DNA of 36,031 bases from CAYGTO01 sp964352815. GTDB lineage: Bacteria > Pseudomonadota > Alphaproteobacteria > Rickettsiales > UBA3002. The translations under genes were made by a program, and so were the position numbers. Position 1 is the first letter of the stretch. Every line of letters begins with the position of its first letter. Positions 1-7,344 of the stretch are shown here, piece after piece. A model generated the notes under the pieces. The model was not told the DNA's origin. It did no database searches and worked only from the letters and a program-made list of their open reading frames with translations. The stretch lies in assembly GCA_964352815.1 (NCBI GenBank), contig CAYGTO010000015.1, positions 1-36,031 on the forward strand, in the 5' to 3' direction.

Positions 1-110
1 GACCAAATCAACTCCCATCCGCATGGCAAGTCCGGTTTTAGACGGGCCTTTGGATATCCAAAGGCCCGTCTAAAACCGGACTTGCCATGCGGATGGGAGT
101 TGATTTGGTC
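1..110. repeat. Perfect 110-bp fold-back palindrome at the window edge
   Basis: Bases 1-55 are the exact reverse complement of bases 56-110, with the centre inside TGGATATCCA and no unpaired loop. The right arm continues naturally into the atpI reading frame, whereas the left arm has no coding continuation: its stop at 39-41 closes the atpI frame. A perfect palindrome that begins exactly at base 1 and copies the inside of a gene is most simply an assembly or amplification fold-back at a contig end, so bases 1-55 are probably not genomic in this position. Confidence 0.95.
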
Positions 111-287
111 TGTGCCTGCGCGATCGGCATTGCCCTGGGCATCGCCTTAGATCGCTGGCTTAACAGCTCGCCACTCTTCTTTTTAACCTTCATGTGTGCC
201 GGTGCCGTTGCAGGGTTTCGCCTGATGATGCAAACCAATGCGATGGCGCAAAAACAACATCAACACGCGGAAACGCGTAGCGACTAA
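87..287 (+). CDS. atpI: ATP synthase protein I (AtpI), 5' part missing
   Basis: AtpI is a small inner-membrane protein encoded ahead of the F0 genes and is thought to help assemble the c-ring. The visible 66 residues hold the family pattern: a glycine-rich first membrane helix ending in an LDRW motif, a short SPLFFL turn, then a second helix with the GAVAGF pattern. ATG 87 is only the first start left in the window. The frame stays open upstream to about base 57, and the residues there (KGPSKTGLA) look like normal AtpI sequence, so the real start lies beyond the contig edge. The stop is 11 nt before atpB, which supports one operon. The identity rests on motif and position, because the family is short and divergent. 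Confidence 0.8.
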   Translation: MRMGVDLVCACAIGIALGIALDRWLNSSPLFFLTFMCAGAVAGFRLMMQTNAMAQKQHQHAETRSD

Positions 288-298
288 CAGGAGACAGT

Positions 299-1036
299 AT
301 GGCATCGGGACACAGCCCTCTTGACCAGTTCAAAATTAAACCTCTGATCGAGATGCCTCAGTTTTTGGGCTATAATGTCGACTTCACAAACGCATCGGCT
401 GCGATGCTTGCCGCAACGATTCTTATTATTGCATTCCTCACACTCACCATGCGTGGCCGCGCGCTTATTCCAAGCCGTATGCAGTCAATGAGCGAGCTCA
501 CCTATCAATTCGTCGCAAACACAGTACGCGATAATTGCGGCAGTGAAGGGAAACAATATTTCCCTATCATCTTCACGCTCTTCATGTTCATTCTATTTTG
601 TAACTTGCTTGGTATGGTGCCCTACTCCTTCACCGCGACTAGCCATATCATTGTGACTTTCGCGCTCGCCATGTTTGTCTTCCTTGGCTGCACCTTGGTC
701 GCCTTCGCGAAGCATGGGATGAAATTCTTTGGCTTCTTCCTTCCTTCAGGAACCCCGGCGGCTATGGCGCCGATGATGATTATCATCGAGCTCATCTCAT
801 ATCTGTCTCGCCCAGCTAGCCTCTCCATTCGTTTGGCTGCGAATATGATGGCCGGCCATATCATGCTCAAAATTGTCGCAGGGTTTATTCTTCTCCTTGG
901 CGCGATTTTCGGAATCCTACCGCTCGTTCTACTGGTCGTTTTCACCGGTTTTGAAATCGGGATTGCGATCCTTCACGCCTACATTTTCACCGTCTTGACC
1001 TGCGTTTATTTGAACGATGCGTTGCATCTACACTAG
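299..1036 (+). CDS. atpB: F0F1 ATP synthase subunit a
   Basis: This is the stator subunit that forms the two proton half-channels against the c-ring in the inner membrane. It has 245 residues, the usual length, with five to six hydrophobic helices. The key family motif SIRLAANMMAGH lies near residues 176-187, and R178 aligns with the essential arginine that faces the c-subunit carboxylate. The C-terminal helix (FEIGIAILHAYIFTVL) is also typical. The ribosome-binding site AGGAGA sits about 6 nt before ATG 299. It follows atpI and precedes atpE by about 110 nt. Confidence 0.98.
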   Translation: MASGHSPLDQFKIKPLIEMPQFLGYNVDFTNASAAMLAATILIIAFLTLTMRGRALIPSRMQSMSELTYQFVANTVRDNCGSEGKQYFPIIFTLFMFILFCNLLGMVPYSFTATSHIIVTFALAMFVFLGCTLVAFAKHGMKFFGFFLPSGTPAAMAPMMIIIELISYLSRPASLSIRLAANMMAGHIMLKIVAGFILLLGAIFGILPLVLLVVFTGFEIGIAILHAYIFTVLTCVYLNDALHLH

Positions 1037-1072
1037 ATTTACGCACAACAGCCAGAAAAGCTAACTATAGGC

Positions 1073-1102
1073 TTGATTCTCGAAACACATCGGATATATA
1101 AG
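1073..1102 (+). promoter_or_regulatory. Candidate sigma-70 type promoter ahead of atpE
   Basis: TTGATT (1073-1078) and TATAAG (1097-1102) are separated by 18 bp in the 111-bp atpB-atpE gap. The -10 matches the consensus at five of six positions, the -35 at four. An extra promoter here would fit the need for many c subunits per complex. This is a pattern match only. Confidence 0.3.
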
Positions 1103-1147
1103 GCACAGAATTTTAAGAACGATAATAACTAGAAAGGGGAATTGTTC

Positions 1148-1372
1148 ATGGAAATGGAAGCACTCAAATTTATTGGCGCGGGCTTAATGTCTTTCGGAGC
1201 ACTGGGTGCTGCGATCGGTGTGGGAAGCATTTTTGCTGCTCTACTTAACGGCCTGGCGCGTAACCCAGCTTCTGAAGAGAAACTCAGCAAATACTTCATT
1301 CTTGGTGCTGGTATGGCGGAAGCCCTCGGCATTTTCGCACTTGGTCTGGCTGCTGCGATTATCTTTACGTGA
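1148..1372 (+). CDS. atpE: F0F1 ATP synthase subunit c
   Basis: This is the proteolipid that forms the rotating ring and carries protons. It is a 74-residue helical hairpin: glycine/alanine-rich helix 1, polar loop R38-N39-P40, then helix 2 carrying the proton-binding glutamate E58 (context AGMAEALG). The sodium-type pattern with extra Gln and Ser/Thr ligands is not evident, so proton coupling is inferred. ATG 1148 was chosen because the AAAGGGGA ribosome-binding site (1133-1140) lies 8 nt before it. An upstream in-frame TTG at 1142 would be only 2 nt from that site. Confidence 0.97.
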   Translation: MEMEALKFIGAGLMSFGALGAAIGVGSIFAALLNGLARNPASEEKLSKYFILGAGMAEALGIFALGLAAAIIFT

Positions 1373-1440
1373 TCCTATGATCCGCGGAGGCACTCGGCCT
1401 TCTCCTAACGTAAAGCAATCGACGAACAACGCAGTTTCTT

Positions 1441-2130
1441 ATGTCAATCTTTGTGGTAACCACTTCTGATCTTCCTTGGCGCAGCAACGCGCCGGTGGAT
1501 CCTGTTGAAGTCACGACATCAGCGGGCCAAGAAGAGTTTGCCCCAGGCTCAGACACGATGGCAGCGCCGGGTTCTGTGTATACAGAAACCATCGTTGCGC
1601 ATGAGAAACAGACCCATCACAAGCAAGGTATGCCGCAGCTAGACGACACGTGGTTTGCGTCTCAGCTTTTCTGGCTCTTTATCTGCTTTACCGTTCTCTT
1701 TTTGTTCATGCAACTCAACATTATCCCACGTATCCGTGAGGTGTTAGAGTCGCGTCAGCATCGTATCGATGCCGATCTAGAACATGCGCGTAACATGCAG
1801 AAAGAAGCCGCCGCGATAAAAGAAACTTACGAAGGGGCCCTTGAAGAAGCACGCCATAACGTGCAGTCATTGATTGCAAGCGCACAGAAAAAGAATAATG
1901 ACGCCGCGTTCGAAGCGCATAAGCAACTGGATAAAGAGATTTCGGATCAGTTCGATACAGCAGAACGCGACATTGAAGCATCGTTAGACGAGGCGCGCGA
2001 AAAAGTCGTTCCCATTGCCTCGGAAATTACGGAACAAGTGGTCAATAAGGTCATTAAAATGACACCTGACAATGCGCTGGTCACCAGGACCGTTAAAAAG
2101 ATTATGAAACAGCTGACGCCAGGAAGTTGA
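1441..2130 (+). CDS. atpF': F0F1 ATP synthase subunit b' (second b-type stator subunit)
   Basis: This is a peripheral-stalk subunit: one N-terminal membrane helix (about residues 73-93) followed by a long charged coiled coil to the C-terminus. Two b-type genes in tandem (this one and atpF) are normal in alphaproteobacteria and phototrophs, where b and b' form a heterodimer. The GMPQLDDTWF segment just before the membrane helix is the b' hallmark. About 63 residues precede it, which is long for the family. No ATG has a convincing ribosome-binding site: ATG 1441 has none, and ATG 1558 and ATG 1630 are possible shorter starts. The stop is 7 nt before atpF. Confidence 0.9.
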   Translation: MSIFVVTTSDLPWRSNAPVDPVEVTTSAGQEEFAPGSDTMAAPGSVYTETIVAHEKQTHHKQGMPQLDDTWFASQLFWLFICFTVLFLFMQLNIIPRIREVLESRQHRIDADLEHARNMQKEAAAIKETYEGALEEARHNVQSLIASAQKKNNDAAFEAHKQLDKEISDQFDTAERDIEASLDEAREKVVPIASEITEQVVNKVIKMTPDNALVTRTVKKIMKQLTPGS

Positions 2131-2137
2131 GGACAAT

Positions 2138-2638
2138 ATGCAATATCTCTATTCTATCCCACTAGATGAATCCTTCTTTGTTCTGGTTGCCTTCCTGCTC
2201 TTTCTTGCACTCTCTGCGAAATATGTCGTGCCGCCAGTTGGCCGCCTGTTAGACAAACGCGCAGATGAGATTGAGCGCCAGCTCGAAGAAGCAACAAAGC
2301 TACGTGAAGAAGCACAAACTCACTTGGCGCAGTATCAAAAACGCCAGCGGGAAATGCTAAAAGAGACCGAAGCTATGTTAGACCGTGCGCGCGTCGAAGC
2401 AGAGACCATGAAAGTCGATGCGGAAGCTGAACTCAAAGAGGCGATCTCTCGCCGCATGAATCAAGCGAAAGACCGCATTGCGCGCGCAGAAGAAAAAGCG
2501 ATGAAACAGCTTCAAGATAATATCGTTGAAATCTCGATAACGGCCGCTGAAAATGTGATCCGTGAACATATTGAGGCAGAGGGTGATGAAGAACTCATTA
2601 CGCTCTCAATTAACGACGCCGATCGCGTCGTACACTAA
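2138..2638 (+). CDS. atpF: F0F1 ATP synthase subunit b
   Basis: This is the partner of b' in the peripheral stalk linking the membrane a-subunit to F1. It has 166 residues with one N-terminal membrane helix (roughly residues 12-30), then a heptad-rich, strongly charged helix through residue 150. A GAGGA ribosome-binding site overlaps the b' stop region, consistent with translational coupling. No delta, alpha, gamma, beta or epsilon genes follow, so F1 must be encoded elsewhere, as is usual in alphaproteobacteria. Confidence 0.95.
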   Translation: MQYLYSIPLDESFFVLVAFLLFLALSAKYVVPPVGRLLDKRADEIERQLEEATKLREEAQTHLAQYQKRQREMLKETEAMLDRARVEAETMKVDAEAELKEAISRRMNQAKDRIARAEEKAMKQLQDNIVEISITAAENVIREHIEAEGDEELITLSINDADRVVH

Positions 2639-2673
2639 AATAGCGCCACCAAGGCGCAGTCAAGGAGCGCCCG

Positions 2674-3483
2674 GTGAAATATTATATCTTTCTTCTATCC
2701 GTAGTGATATCGAGTCATGCCTATGCTGGCGCCTGGGTTCAACCGCAAGGTAGCGGTGAAATATCCCTCAACTATTTCTACTATGAAACCGATGAATTTT
2801 ATGACCTTCAAGGCAACACCCAAGGCCAAGGTCAGTTTATCAAGCATGCGATTCAGCCTTATGCCGAATATGGGCTCACCGATAAGCTTACCGTCGGTGG
2901 TTTGTTTGAATTGCAATACGTTACGCAAGAAAATGTTGGCGGCTCCGCGAAGCGCACCAACCCGGGGATTGCGGATCCGAAGGTTTTCCTGCGCCGCCAT
3001 TTGTTTGATTATGAAGGCCTCACAATGTCCATCGAGCCATCACTTAAGCTCGAAAGCGCGTTCCGCGACAATCGCGCCCCTAAGGGCGGTAGCAATGTAA
3101 CCGAAACCTCTATCGGCCTGCTATCGGGCTATAGTTTTGAGTGGTTTGACTATTATCACTTTATCGATACGCGCCTTGAATACCGTAATCGCTCTGGCGG
3201 GCTTCAAGAGCAATTCGTTGCTGACATTCGCCTTGGGCTCCGCGTAAGCGATGAACTGACCATTATTCCGGCTTTCTACTCGATCACAAATCTCGACCTG
3301 CCCGCTCAGCAAACCTTTGCGCAGAATGGCGACGTCGATTTTGATTTGTATAAGGCGGAACTCGGTGGTAGCTATGATCTATCGGATGAATTAACGCTAC
3401 TCGCGGGGGTGAACGCGCATGTCGGAGGCCGCAATACAGGCAAAGGGGGCGGCTTTAATGTCGGCGTCCGCCGCAAATTCTAG
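2674..3483 (+). CDS. Putative outer-membrane beta-barrel protein
   Basis: The product has 269 residues with an N-terminal signal peptide ending in AYA-GAW (cleavage near residue 19). It then has alternating strand segments rich in Tyr and Phe and a C-terminal Phe, all features of outer-membrane barrels. The sequence style (YAEYGLTDKLTVGG, and repeated strands with D/E-rich turns) resembles transporter-like barrels of the MetA/phenol-degradation type, but I do not recognise a specific family. The start is GTG 2674, with AAGGAGCG about 6 nt upstream. The gene begins 35 nt after atpF and its 3' end overlaps the next gene, a membrane glycosyltransferase. An export or receptor role for a surface polysaccharide is therefore plausible, by analogy with XagA/XagB and NfrA/NfrB pairs. 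Confidence 0.75.
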   Translation: MKYYIFLLSVVISSHAYAGAWVQPQGSGEISLNYFYYETDEFYDLQGNTQGQGQFIKHAIQPYAEYGLTDKLTVGGLFELQYVTQENVGGSAKRTNPGIADPKVFLRRHLFDYEGLTMSIEPSLKLESAFRDNRAPKGGSNVTETSIGLLSGYSFEWFDYYHFIDTRLEYRNRSGGLQEQFVADIRLGLRVSDELTIIPAFYSITNLDLPAQQTFAQNGDVDFDLYKAELGGSYDLSDELTLLAGVNAHVGGRNTGKGGGFNVGVRRKF

Positions 3484-5326
3484 CCTCTCAATCGGTTCAC
3501 TCCTCGCGCAAACCGGCAAGCTCACCGCCGCCGCCATCGACACGATCGCCCATCGTCATAATCCTCATCAAGAAAAGCTAGGCTGGCGCCTTTGGCAATC
3601 ACGCTTAATCCATGGCAAGGACCTCTATGAAGGACTCGCAGCGCAACATGGCTACCCGTTCATCGACCTTGAACAAAAGCCATGCGATCCCGAACTATTA
3701 GTGATCGATGATGTTCCTTCTTACAGCCACCACCTCGCCGTACCATGGCGCAAAGAGGGCGAAACCCTCATCATCGCATGCGCTGAAGTCACACCGGCCA
3801 CGAAAGAATGGGCGCACCACACCTTCGGGAGCGCCATCACATTCGCTATATGCACCCCGCGTGACCTTTACCGCGCCATCGACCACGTGCTAGGCGAGCC
3901 ACTAGAGAAATATGCGCGCTTCATGCTCCACCGCCACTTGCCGATGGTCTCCTCTTACGCCACGCTCACCACTGGTCAGCGCCTAACTTTCGGCGCTTTA
4001 TTCTTCATCTTCATGATTAGCCTATGGCTAGCACCCAGCATCACTGCCACCGCGAGCTTGGCCATCATGAATGTGTTTTACCTAAGCAACATCCTGTTCA
4101 AAGGCTGGCTGTTTCTCGTGGGGCTGACACGGCGCAAATGGCGCCATCACTGTAAAGCACCTATCGTTGATGAAACCTCTTTGCCCACCTATTCGATCCT
4201 CATCCCCCTCCACCGTGAGGCAAACGGCATCGCGCCGATGCTCCAGGCGATGAACGCGCTCGATTATCCGAGCGAGAAACTCGATATTAAGCTCATTCTC
4301 GAAGCAGACGACCAGGAAACTTATGACGCGATTGTCGCTGAGCGCCCTGGGCCGCACTACTATATCATCCGCGTGCCAGCTCATAGCGAGCTGCGCACCA
4401 AGCCGCGCGCCTGCAACTATGCCCTGCCCTTCGTTCGCGGTGATATATTGACCATTTATGACGCCGAAGACCGCCCCGAGCCACTCCAGCTCAAACGTGT
4501 CGTGGAGCTATTTGAAAAGGAAGGCGACGAAATCGGCTGTATTCAAGCAAAACTCAACTACTACAACCGCAGCGAACATTGGCTCGCGCAGATGTTTGCC
4601 ATCGAATACAGCCAGCTTTTTGATATGTACCTGCCGGCGCTTCAGCAAATGAATGTTCCAATCCCGCTCGGCGGGACGAGCAACCATATCCATGTGAAGC
4701 GGCTACGTTCGGTCGGCGGATGGGACCCGTTCAATGTGACCGAGGATGCTGATTTAGGCGTTCGGCTCCATTTACTTGGCCTCAAAACGCGGGTGCTCGA
4801 ATCTGTGACGCTTGAAGAAGCGCCCATCACCATCCGCGCCTGGCTGAATCAGCGTTCACGTTGGATTAAAGGCCATATGCAAACCTGGATCGTCTATATG
4901 CGCCAACCACTGCGCATCTACCGAGCCTTTGGCGCAAAAGGCTTTTGGGGCTTCCAGCTCTTTCTTGGTGCGCCGCCGCTCATCTACCTCACCGCCCCCT
5001 TCATGTGGATGGTCGGGCTCGCCTGGGCGCTGGGCATGATTCCGGAAGGCATTTTTCCTAACTGGCTGATATTCATGAACCTTATGGTTCTGCTCGCTGG
5101 TCTTGGCGGCCATCTCTGGCAGGCCCTCATGACACTGCGCCTGCGCCGCTGGAGCGATATGACCCGCGCTGCCCTCACCTACCCGCTCTATTGGTTCCTC
5201 CACTCGGTTGCCAGCTTCAAAGCGCTGTGGCAGCTGATCACCCGGCCGCATTTCTGGGAGAAAACCGACCATGGGCGCACGGAGTTCAAGGAGTTTCAGT
5301 GGCCCCAGGGAAACTCGTCATCCTGA
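3419..5326 (+). CDS. Membrane GT2 glycosyltransferase with MshEN-like N-terminus (XagB/NfrB-like)
   Basis: This is a predicted inner-membrane processive glycosyltransferase of the GT-A/GT2 fold, probably making a surface polysaccharide from a nucleotide sugar. Order of parts: an N-terminal domain (about residues 20-160) resembling the GspE/MshE N-terminal c-di-GMP-binding type; two membrane helices (about 185-235); a catalytic domain with D348-A-E-D351, T441-E-D443 and Q478-R-S-R481-W482 motifs; then C-terminal membrane helices. Length is 635 residues. It overlaps the barrel gene upstream. ATG 3419 and ATG 3458 each have a G5 tract 8-9 nt upstream, so either could be the start; the shorter start overlaps by only 26 nt. 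The last codons and the stop lie inside a dispersed repeat, giving an SSS tail. The substrate is unknown. Confidence 0.85.
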   Translation: MSEAAIQAKGAALMSASAANSSLSIGSLLAQTGKLTAAAIDTIAHRHNPHQEKLGWRLWQSRLIHGKDLYEGLAAQHGYPFIDLEQKPCDPELLVIDDVPSYSHHLAVPWRKEGETLIIACAEVTPATKEWAHHTFGSAITFAICTPRDLYRAIDHVLGEPLEKYARFMLHRHLPMVSSYATLTTGQRLTFGALFFIFMISLWLAPSITATASLAIMNVFYLSNILFKGWLFLVGLTRRKWRHHCKAPIVDETSLPTYSILIPLHREANGIAPMLQAMNALDYPSEKLDIKLILEADDQETYDAIVAERPGPHYYIIRVPAHSELRTKPRACNYALPFVRGDILTIYDAEDRPEPLQLKRVVELFEKEGDEIGCIQAKLNYYNRSEHWLAQMFAIEYSQLFDMYLPALQQMNVPIPLGGTSNHIHVKRLRSVGGWDPFNVTEDADLGVRLHLLGLKTRVLESVTLEEAPITIRAWLNQRSRWIKGHMQTWIVYMRQPLRIYRAFGAKGFWGFQLFLGAPPLIYLTAPFMWMVGLAWALGMIPEGIFPNWLIFMNLMVLLAGLGGHLWQALMTLRLRRWSDMTRAALTYPLYWFLHSVASFKALWQLITRPHFWEKTDHGRTEFKEFQWPQGNSSS

Positions 5327-5412
5327 GGAACGAGCAACGCGAGTGACGTGAGGATCTCAAGACGGGATCTTAGATTTCTCGTCGCGCTACCGCGCTCGCT
5401 CGAAATGACGAG
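5314..5412. repeat. GTCATCC-type intergenic palindromic element, copy 1
   Basis: The 99-bp element is bounded by perfect 8-bp inverted ends, CTCGTCAT (5314-5321) and ATGACGAG (5405-5412). It has internal arms built on GAGGATCT and GGGATCT and GC-rich stem sequences. The glycosyltransferase stop codon (5324-5326) lies inside it, so the element seems to have landed on the 3' end of that gene. Related elements occur at 5654, 6223 and 25525. Confidence 0.7.
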
Positions 5413-5469
5413 TCATCGCTTGACACCCCCTAAATCTCTTGCTACACCCATTGCCACTTAGGAGACATT

Positions 5470-5595
5470 ATGAAAGTTTTGAGTTCATTAAAATCAGCAA
5501 AGCAGCGCGATAAGCACTGCCAGATCGTGCGCCGCAAGGGCCGCGTCTATGTGATTAATAAGAAGAACCCTCGCTTTAAAGCGCGTCAGGGCTAA
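5470..5595 (+). CDS. rpmJ: 50S ribosomal protein L36, zinc-free type
   Basis: This is a small basic protein of the large ribosomal subunit. Its 41 residues start MKVLSSLKSAK and carry the conserved IVRRKGRVYVI core. Only one cysteine remains (HCQIVRR), so the four-ligand zinc ribbon of classic L36 is absent. This longer, zinc-independent form with a basic KNPRFKARQG tail is common in alphaproteobacteria. AGGAGA at 5460-5465 precedes ATG 5470 by 4 nt. The gene stands alone between two repeat elements. Confidence 0.95.
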   Translation: MKVLSSLKSAKQRDKHCQIVRRKGRVYVINKKNPRFKARQG

Positions 5596-5653
5596 TTCTT
5601 CTATTTCATTGATTTATCATGCTTTCTTTATGTAATGCATGAGGTTTTTTCTT

Positions 5654-5739
5654 CGTCATCTTCGACTGCGCTGCTGCGCGTGTCGCAGATCTGATAGAAT
5701 AAGATCCCCGAGATCGGCTAGACCGACTCGAGGATGACG
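5654..5739. repeat. GTCATCC-type intergenic palindromic element, copy 2
   Basis: The 86-bp element is bounded by CGTCATC (5654-5660) and GATGACG (5733-5739), with a second pair of inner arms around CTCGAGTCGG-like sequence. A T5 run follows at once, so on the plus strand the right part could also act as a weak terminator for rpmJ. Confidence 0.6.
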
Positions 5740-5913
5740 ATTTTTATGTTTCCGTCATCATTCTGACACATAGCTGTGTTATGCCTGCACTATGACCCTT
5801 CACCAAACGCACGATACTGTCGTTGCGCCCGGTGTGTGGTCTGACCTGCGGGATCCCCCCGCATGTCACTTTGTGTGGAACCTCTGGATAAAAAGGAAGG
5901 AGGTGAACGGGAA

Positions 5914-6096
5914 TTGGCACGTGCTCTAGGGCTTGTTTTGCTTGCCCTGGCAAGCATAGCAACTGGCTACGTCGCTTTCTATGGCTTTCTCGAGGCCAGA
6001 ACGCTCGACTTCAGTCAGTGGCTCATAGTCGTGATAATGGCCTCATGTTGTGCAGGCTTTATCACCTGGTTCGTGAAAGTGCTGAGACGCACCTGA
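5914..6096 (+). CDS. Small two-helix membrane protein, TTG start
   Basis: I do not recognise this 60-residue protein. It has two hydrophobic segments (about residues 4-26 and 36-55), a short acidic connector and a basic C-terminal tail (KVLRRT). The start is decided by the ribosome-binding site: AAGGAGGTGA at 5897-5906 is a full match to the 16S 3' end and lies 7 nt before TTG 5914. A longer in-frame ATG at 5863 has no such site and would place the signal inside the gene. No partner gene is close. Confidence 0.55.
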   Translation: MARALGLVLLALASIATGYVAFYGFLEARTLDFSQWLIVVIMASCCAGFITWFVKVLRRT

Positions 6097-6222
6097 CCAC
6101 CACGCTACGTCCCCTTCCCTCGCAGCCTTCGGGCCGCTTGGGTGGGGGGCACCTAAAATTGAGTCGTTAGTCTGTGATTTACTATAAAGCATGTTCATAT
6201 TGTGTCAGGCCGGCCAATAGAG

Positions 6223-6280
6223 ATCCCGTATATAACTACGAATAAGCTATTCTAAGGCTCGTCACTTACGGGATGACATG
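6223..6280. repeat. GTCATCC-type palindromic element, copy 3 (partial or diverged)
   Basis: ATCCCGTA (6223-6230) is repeated inverted as TACGGGAT (6267-6274) and followed by GACA. The module AGAGATCCCGT ... ACGGGATGAC is shared with the copy at 25525-25608, but here the loop is longer (36 nt) and the left half is not recognisable. Confidence 0.5.
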
Positions 6281-6298
6281 GTTCGCAAGACCGCGACG

Positions 6299-6709
6299 TC
6301 ACTTCACAAAAATATGGACTTCGTCGAACTGAATACCCGGCTGGGTCTGCGTAATCAGGTTAATCCGCGGGCGCGGCACACCCATCTTCGCCAGTGATTG
6401 CGCTACTTTCTGCTGATTGATGCTCGCTTTAGAAAACGCCGCCTGGCTCGCCCCTTGCGAACTCAAGACCGGCACAAAACTCACCAAATCAAAGCGAACA
6501 TCGGGCTTCACTTGGTTCGCCCGCGCCACCGCATTATAGAGCTGGCGTTCAAAATGGACGTTTTTCTGATTAAAACGCACAATCATCAACGGAATTTGCT
6601 GGGCATGAGCCTGCGCAGCGACGCTGCCCTGCGGCCACTGCGCTATCGGCGCGTTCAATATCAGGCCGAGCACCGCTCCGATTACCGCTAATGTGCAAAT
6701 CCGTGTCAT
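6299..6709 (-). CDS. Putative periplasmic protein of unknown function
   Basis: The product has 136 residues if started at ATG 6709, which places a signal-like hydrophobic segment at residues 7-22 followed by an AQAHAQQ region suited to cleavage. A longer form from ATG 6775 adds 22 residues that would bury the signal. The mature part is soluble, with a C-terminal half (KVAQSLAKMGVP, then R-I-N and EVHIFVK) that recalls OmpA-like peptidoglycan-binding folds, where a helix is followed by a strand pair. That similarity is weak and I would not name it. It is convergent with the small membrane protein and divergent from the tRNA. Confidence 0.6.
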   Translation of the reverse strand: MTRICTLAVIGAVLGLILNAPIAQWPQGSVAAQAHAQQIPLMIVRFNQKNVHFERQLYNAVARANQVKPDVRFDLVSFVPVLSSQGASQAAFSKASINQQKVAQSLAKMGVPRPRINLITQTQPGIQFDEVHIFVK

Positions 6710-6853
6710 TCCTTGGTTATAACGCAGATAGGCAGTTGAGAAAAGGGCAAAAGCCGACTCATCCGCCAAATTCATCGCCCACTGCGATTCCGTCTTGCAT
6801 TTTCAGTGGAAATGGGTAGCCTGCGCTCTCGCATGTGCGACTTTACATGGTGT

Positions 6854-6930
6854 GCGCCCGTAGCTCAGCTGGATAGAGTACTTGACTACGAATCAAGGGG
6901 TCGGGAGTTCGAATCTTCCCGGGCGCGCCA
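6854..6930 (+). tRNA. tRNA-Arg (anticodon ACG)
   Basis: The cloverleaf can be drawn by eye. The acceptor stem GCGCCCG (6854-6860) pairs with CGGGCGC (6920-6926), then discriminator G and an encoded CCA (6928-6930). The anticodon stem is CTTGA/TCAAG with loop CTACGAA, giving anticodon ACG, read as ICG for CGN arginine codons. The T arm is GGGAG-TTCGAAT-CTTCC. Total length is 77 nt. Confidence 0.97.
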
Positions 6931-6954
6931 CTTTCTTGATGTAAGGAAAAGTTC

Positions 6955-7344
6955 ATGACCACAATTTCCTCTGATGAACCACGTAACGTGCTCGGCACAC
7001 CGCTTGAGCTCTGTTGCCAGGACCCGAAAACCGGTTTTTATCGCGATGGGTATTGCCGCACCGATGCACATGATCAGGGGCGGCATGTGATCTGCGCCGA
7101 AATGACAGAAGCATTTCTGGCCTTCACACAGTCACGCGGGAATGACCTTTCCACCCCACGGCCGGAGTTTGATTTTCCAGGCCTGCAACCGGGAGATCGT
7201 TGGTGCCTGTGCGCCCTACGCTGGAAAGAAGCGCTGGATGCCGGTGTCGCGCCGCCCGTGATGTTGGCCTCCTGCCATGAAAAGGTTCTGGATTATGTCA
7301 CCCTCGCCTCACTGGAAGCCCATGCCATCCGCACACACCACTAA
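6955..7344 (+). CDS. DUF2237 family protein
   Basis: The 129-residue product matches the DUF2237 pattern as I recall it: NVLGTPLELCCQDPKTGFYR near the N-terminus, a GRHVICAEMTEAFL segment, GNDLSTP, FPGLQPGDRWCLCALRW and a C-terminal SCHEKVLDYV. The conserved Cys and His residues suggest metal or redox chemistry, but no function is established. AAGGAAA lies upstream of ATG 6955. The 3' end overlaps selO, which implies co-translation. Confidence 0.85.
   Translation: MTTISSDEPRNVLGTPLELCCQDPKTGFYRDGYCRTDAHDQGRHVICAEMTEAFLAFTQSRGNDLSTPRPEFDFPGLQPGDRWCLCALRWKEALDAGVAPPVMLASCHEKVLDYVTLASLEAHAIRTHH

Noticed and set aside
5792..5929. 45-codon open frame overlapping the start of the small membrane protein, possible leader peptide
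   Set aside because: It has no ribosome-binding site, and the good site inside it clearly serves TTG 5914. It could be revisited if conserved.
6108..6151. GC-rich partial hairpin around GCAGCC-TTCG-GGCCGC as a terminator
   Set aside because: The stem is imperfect and no T run follows.
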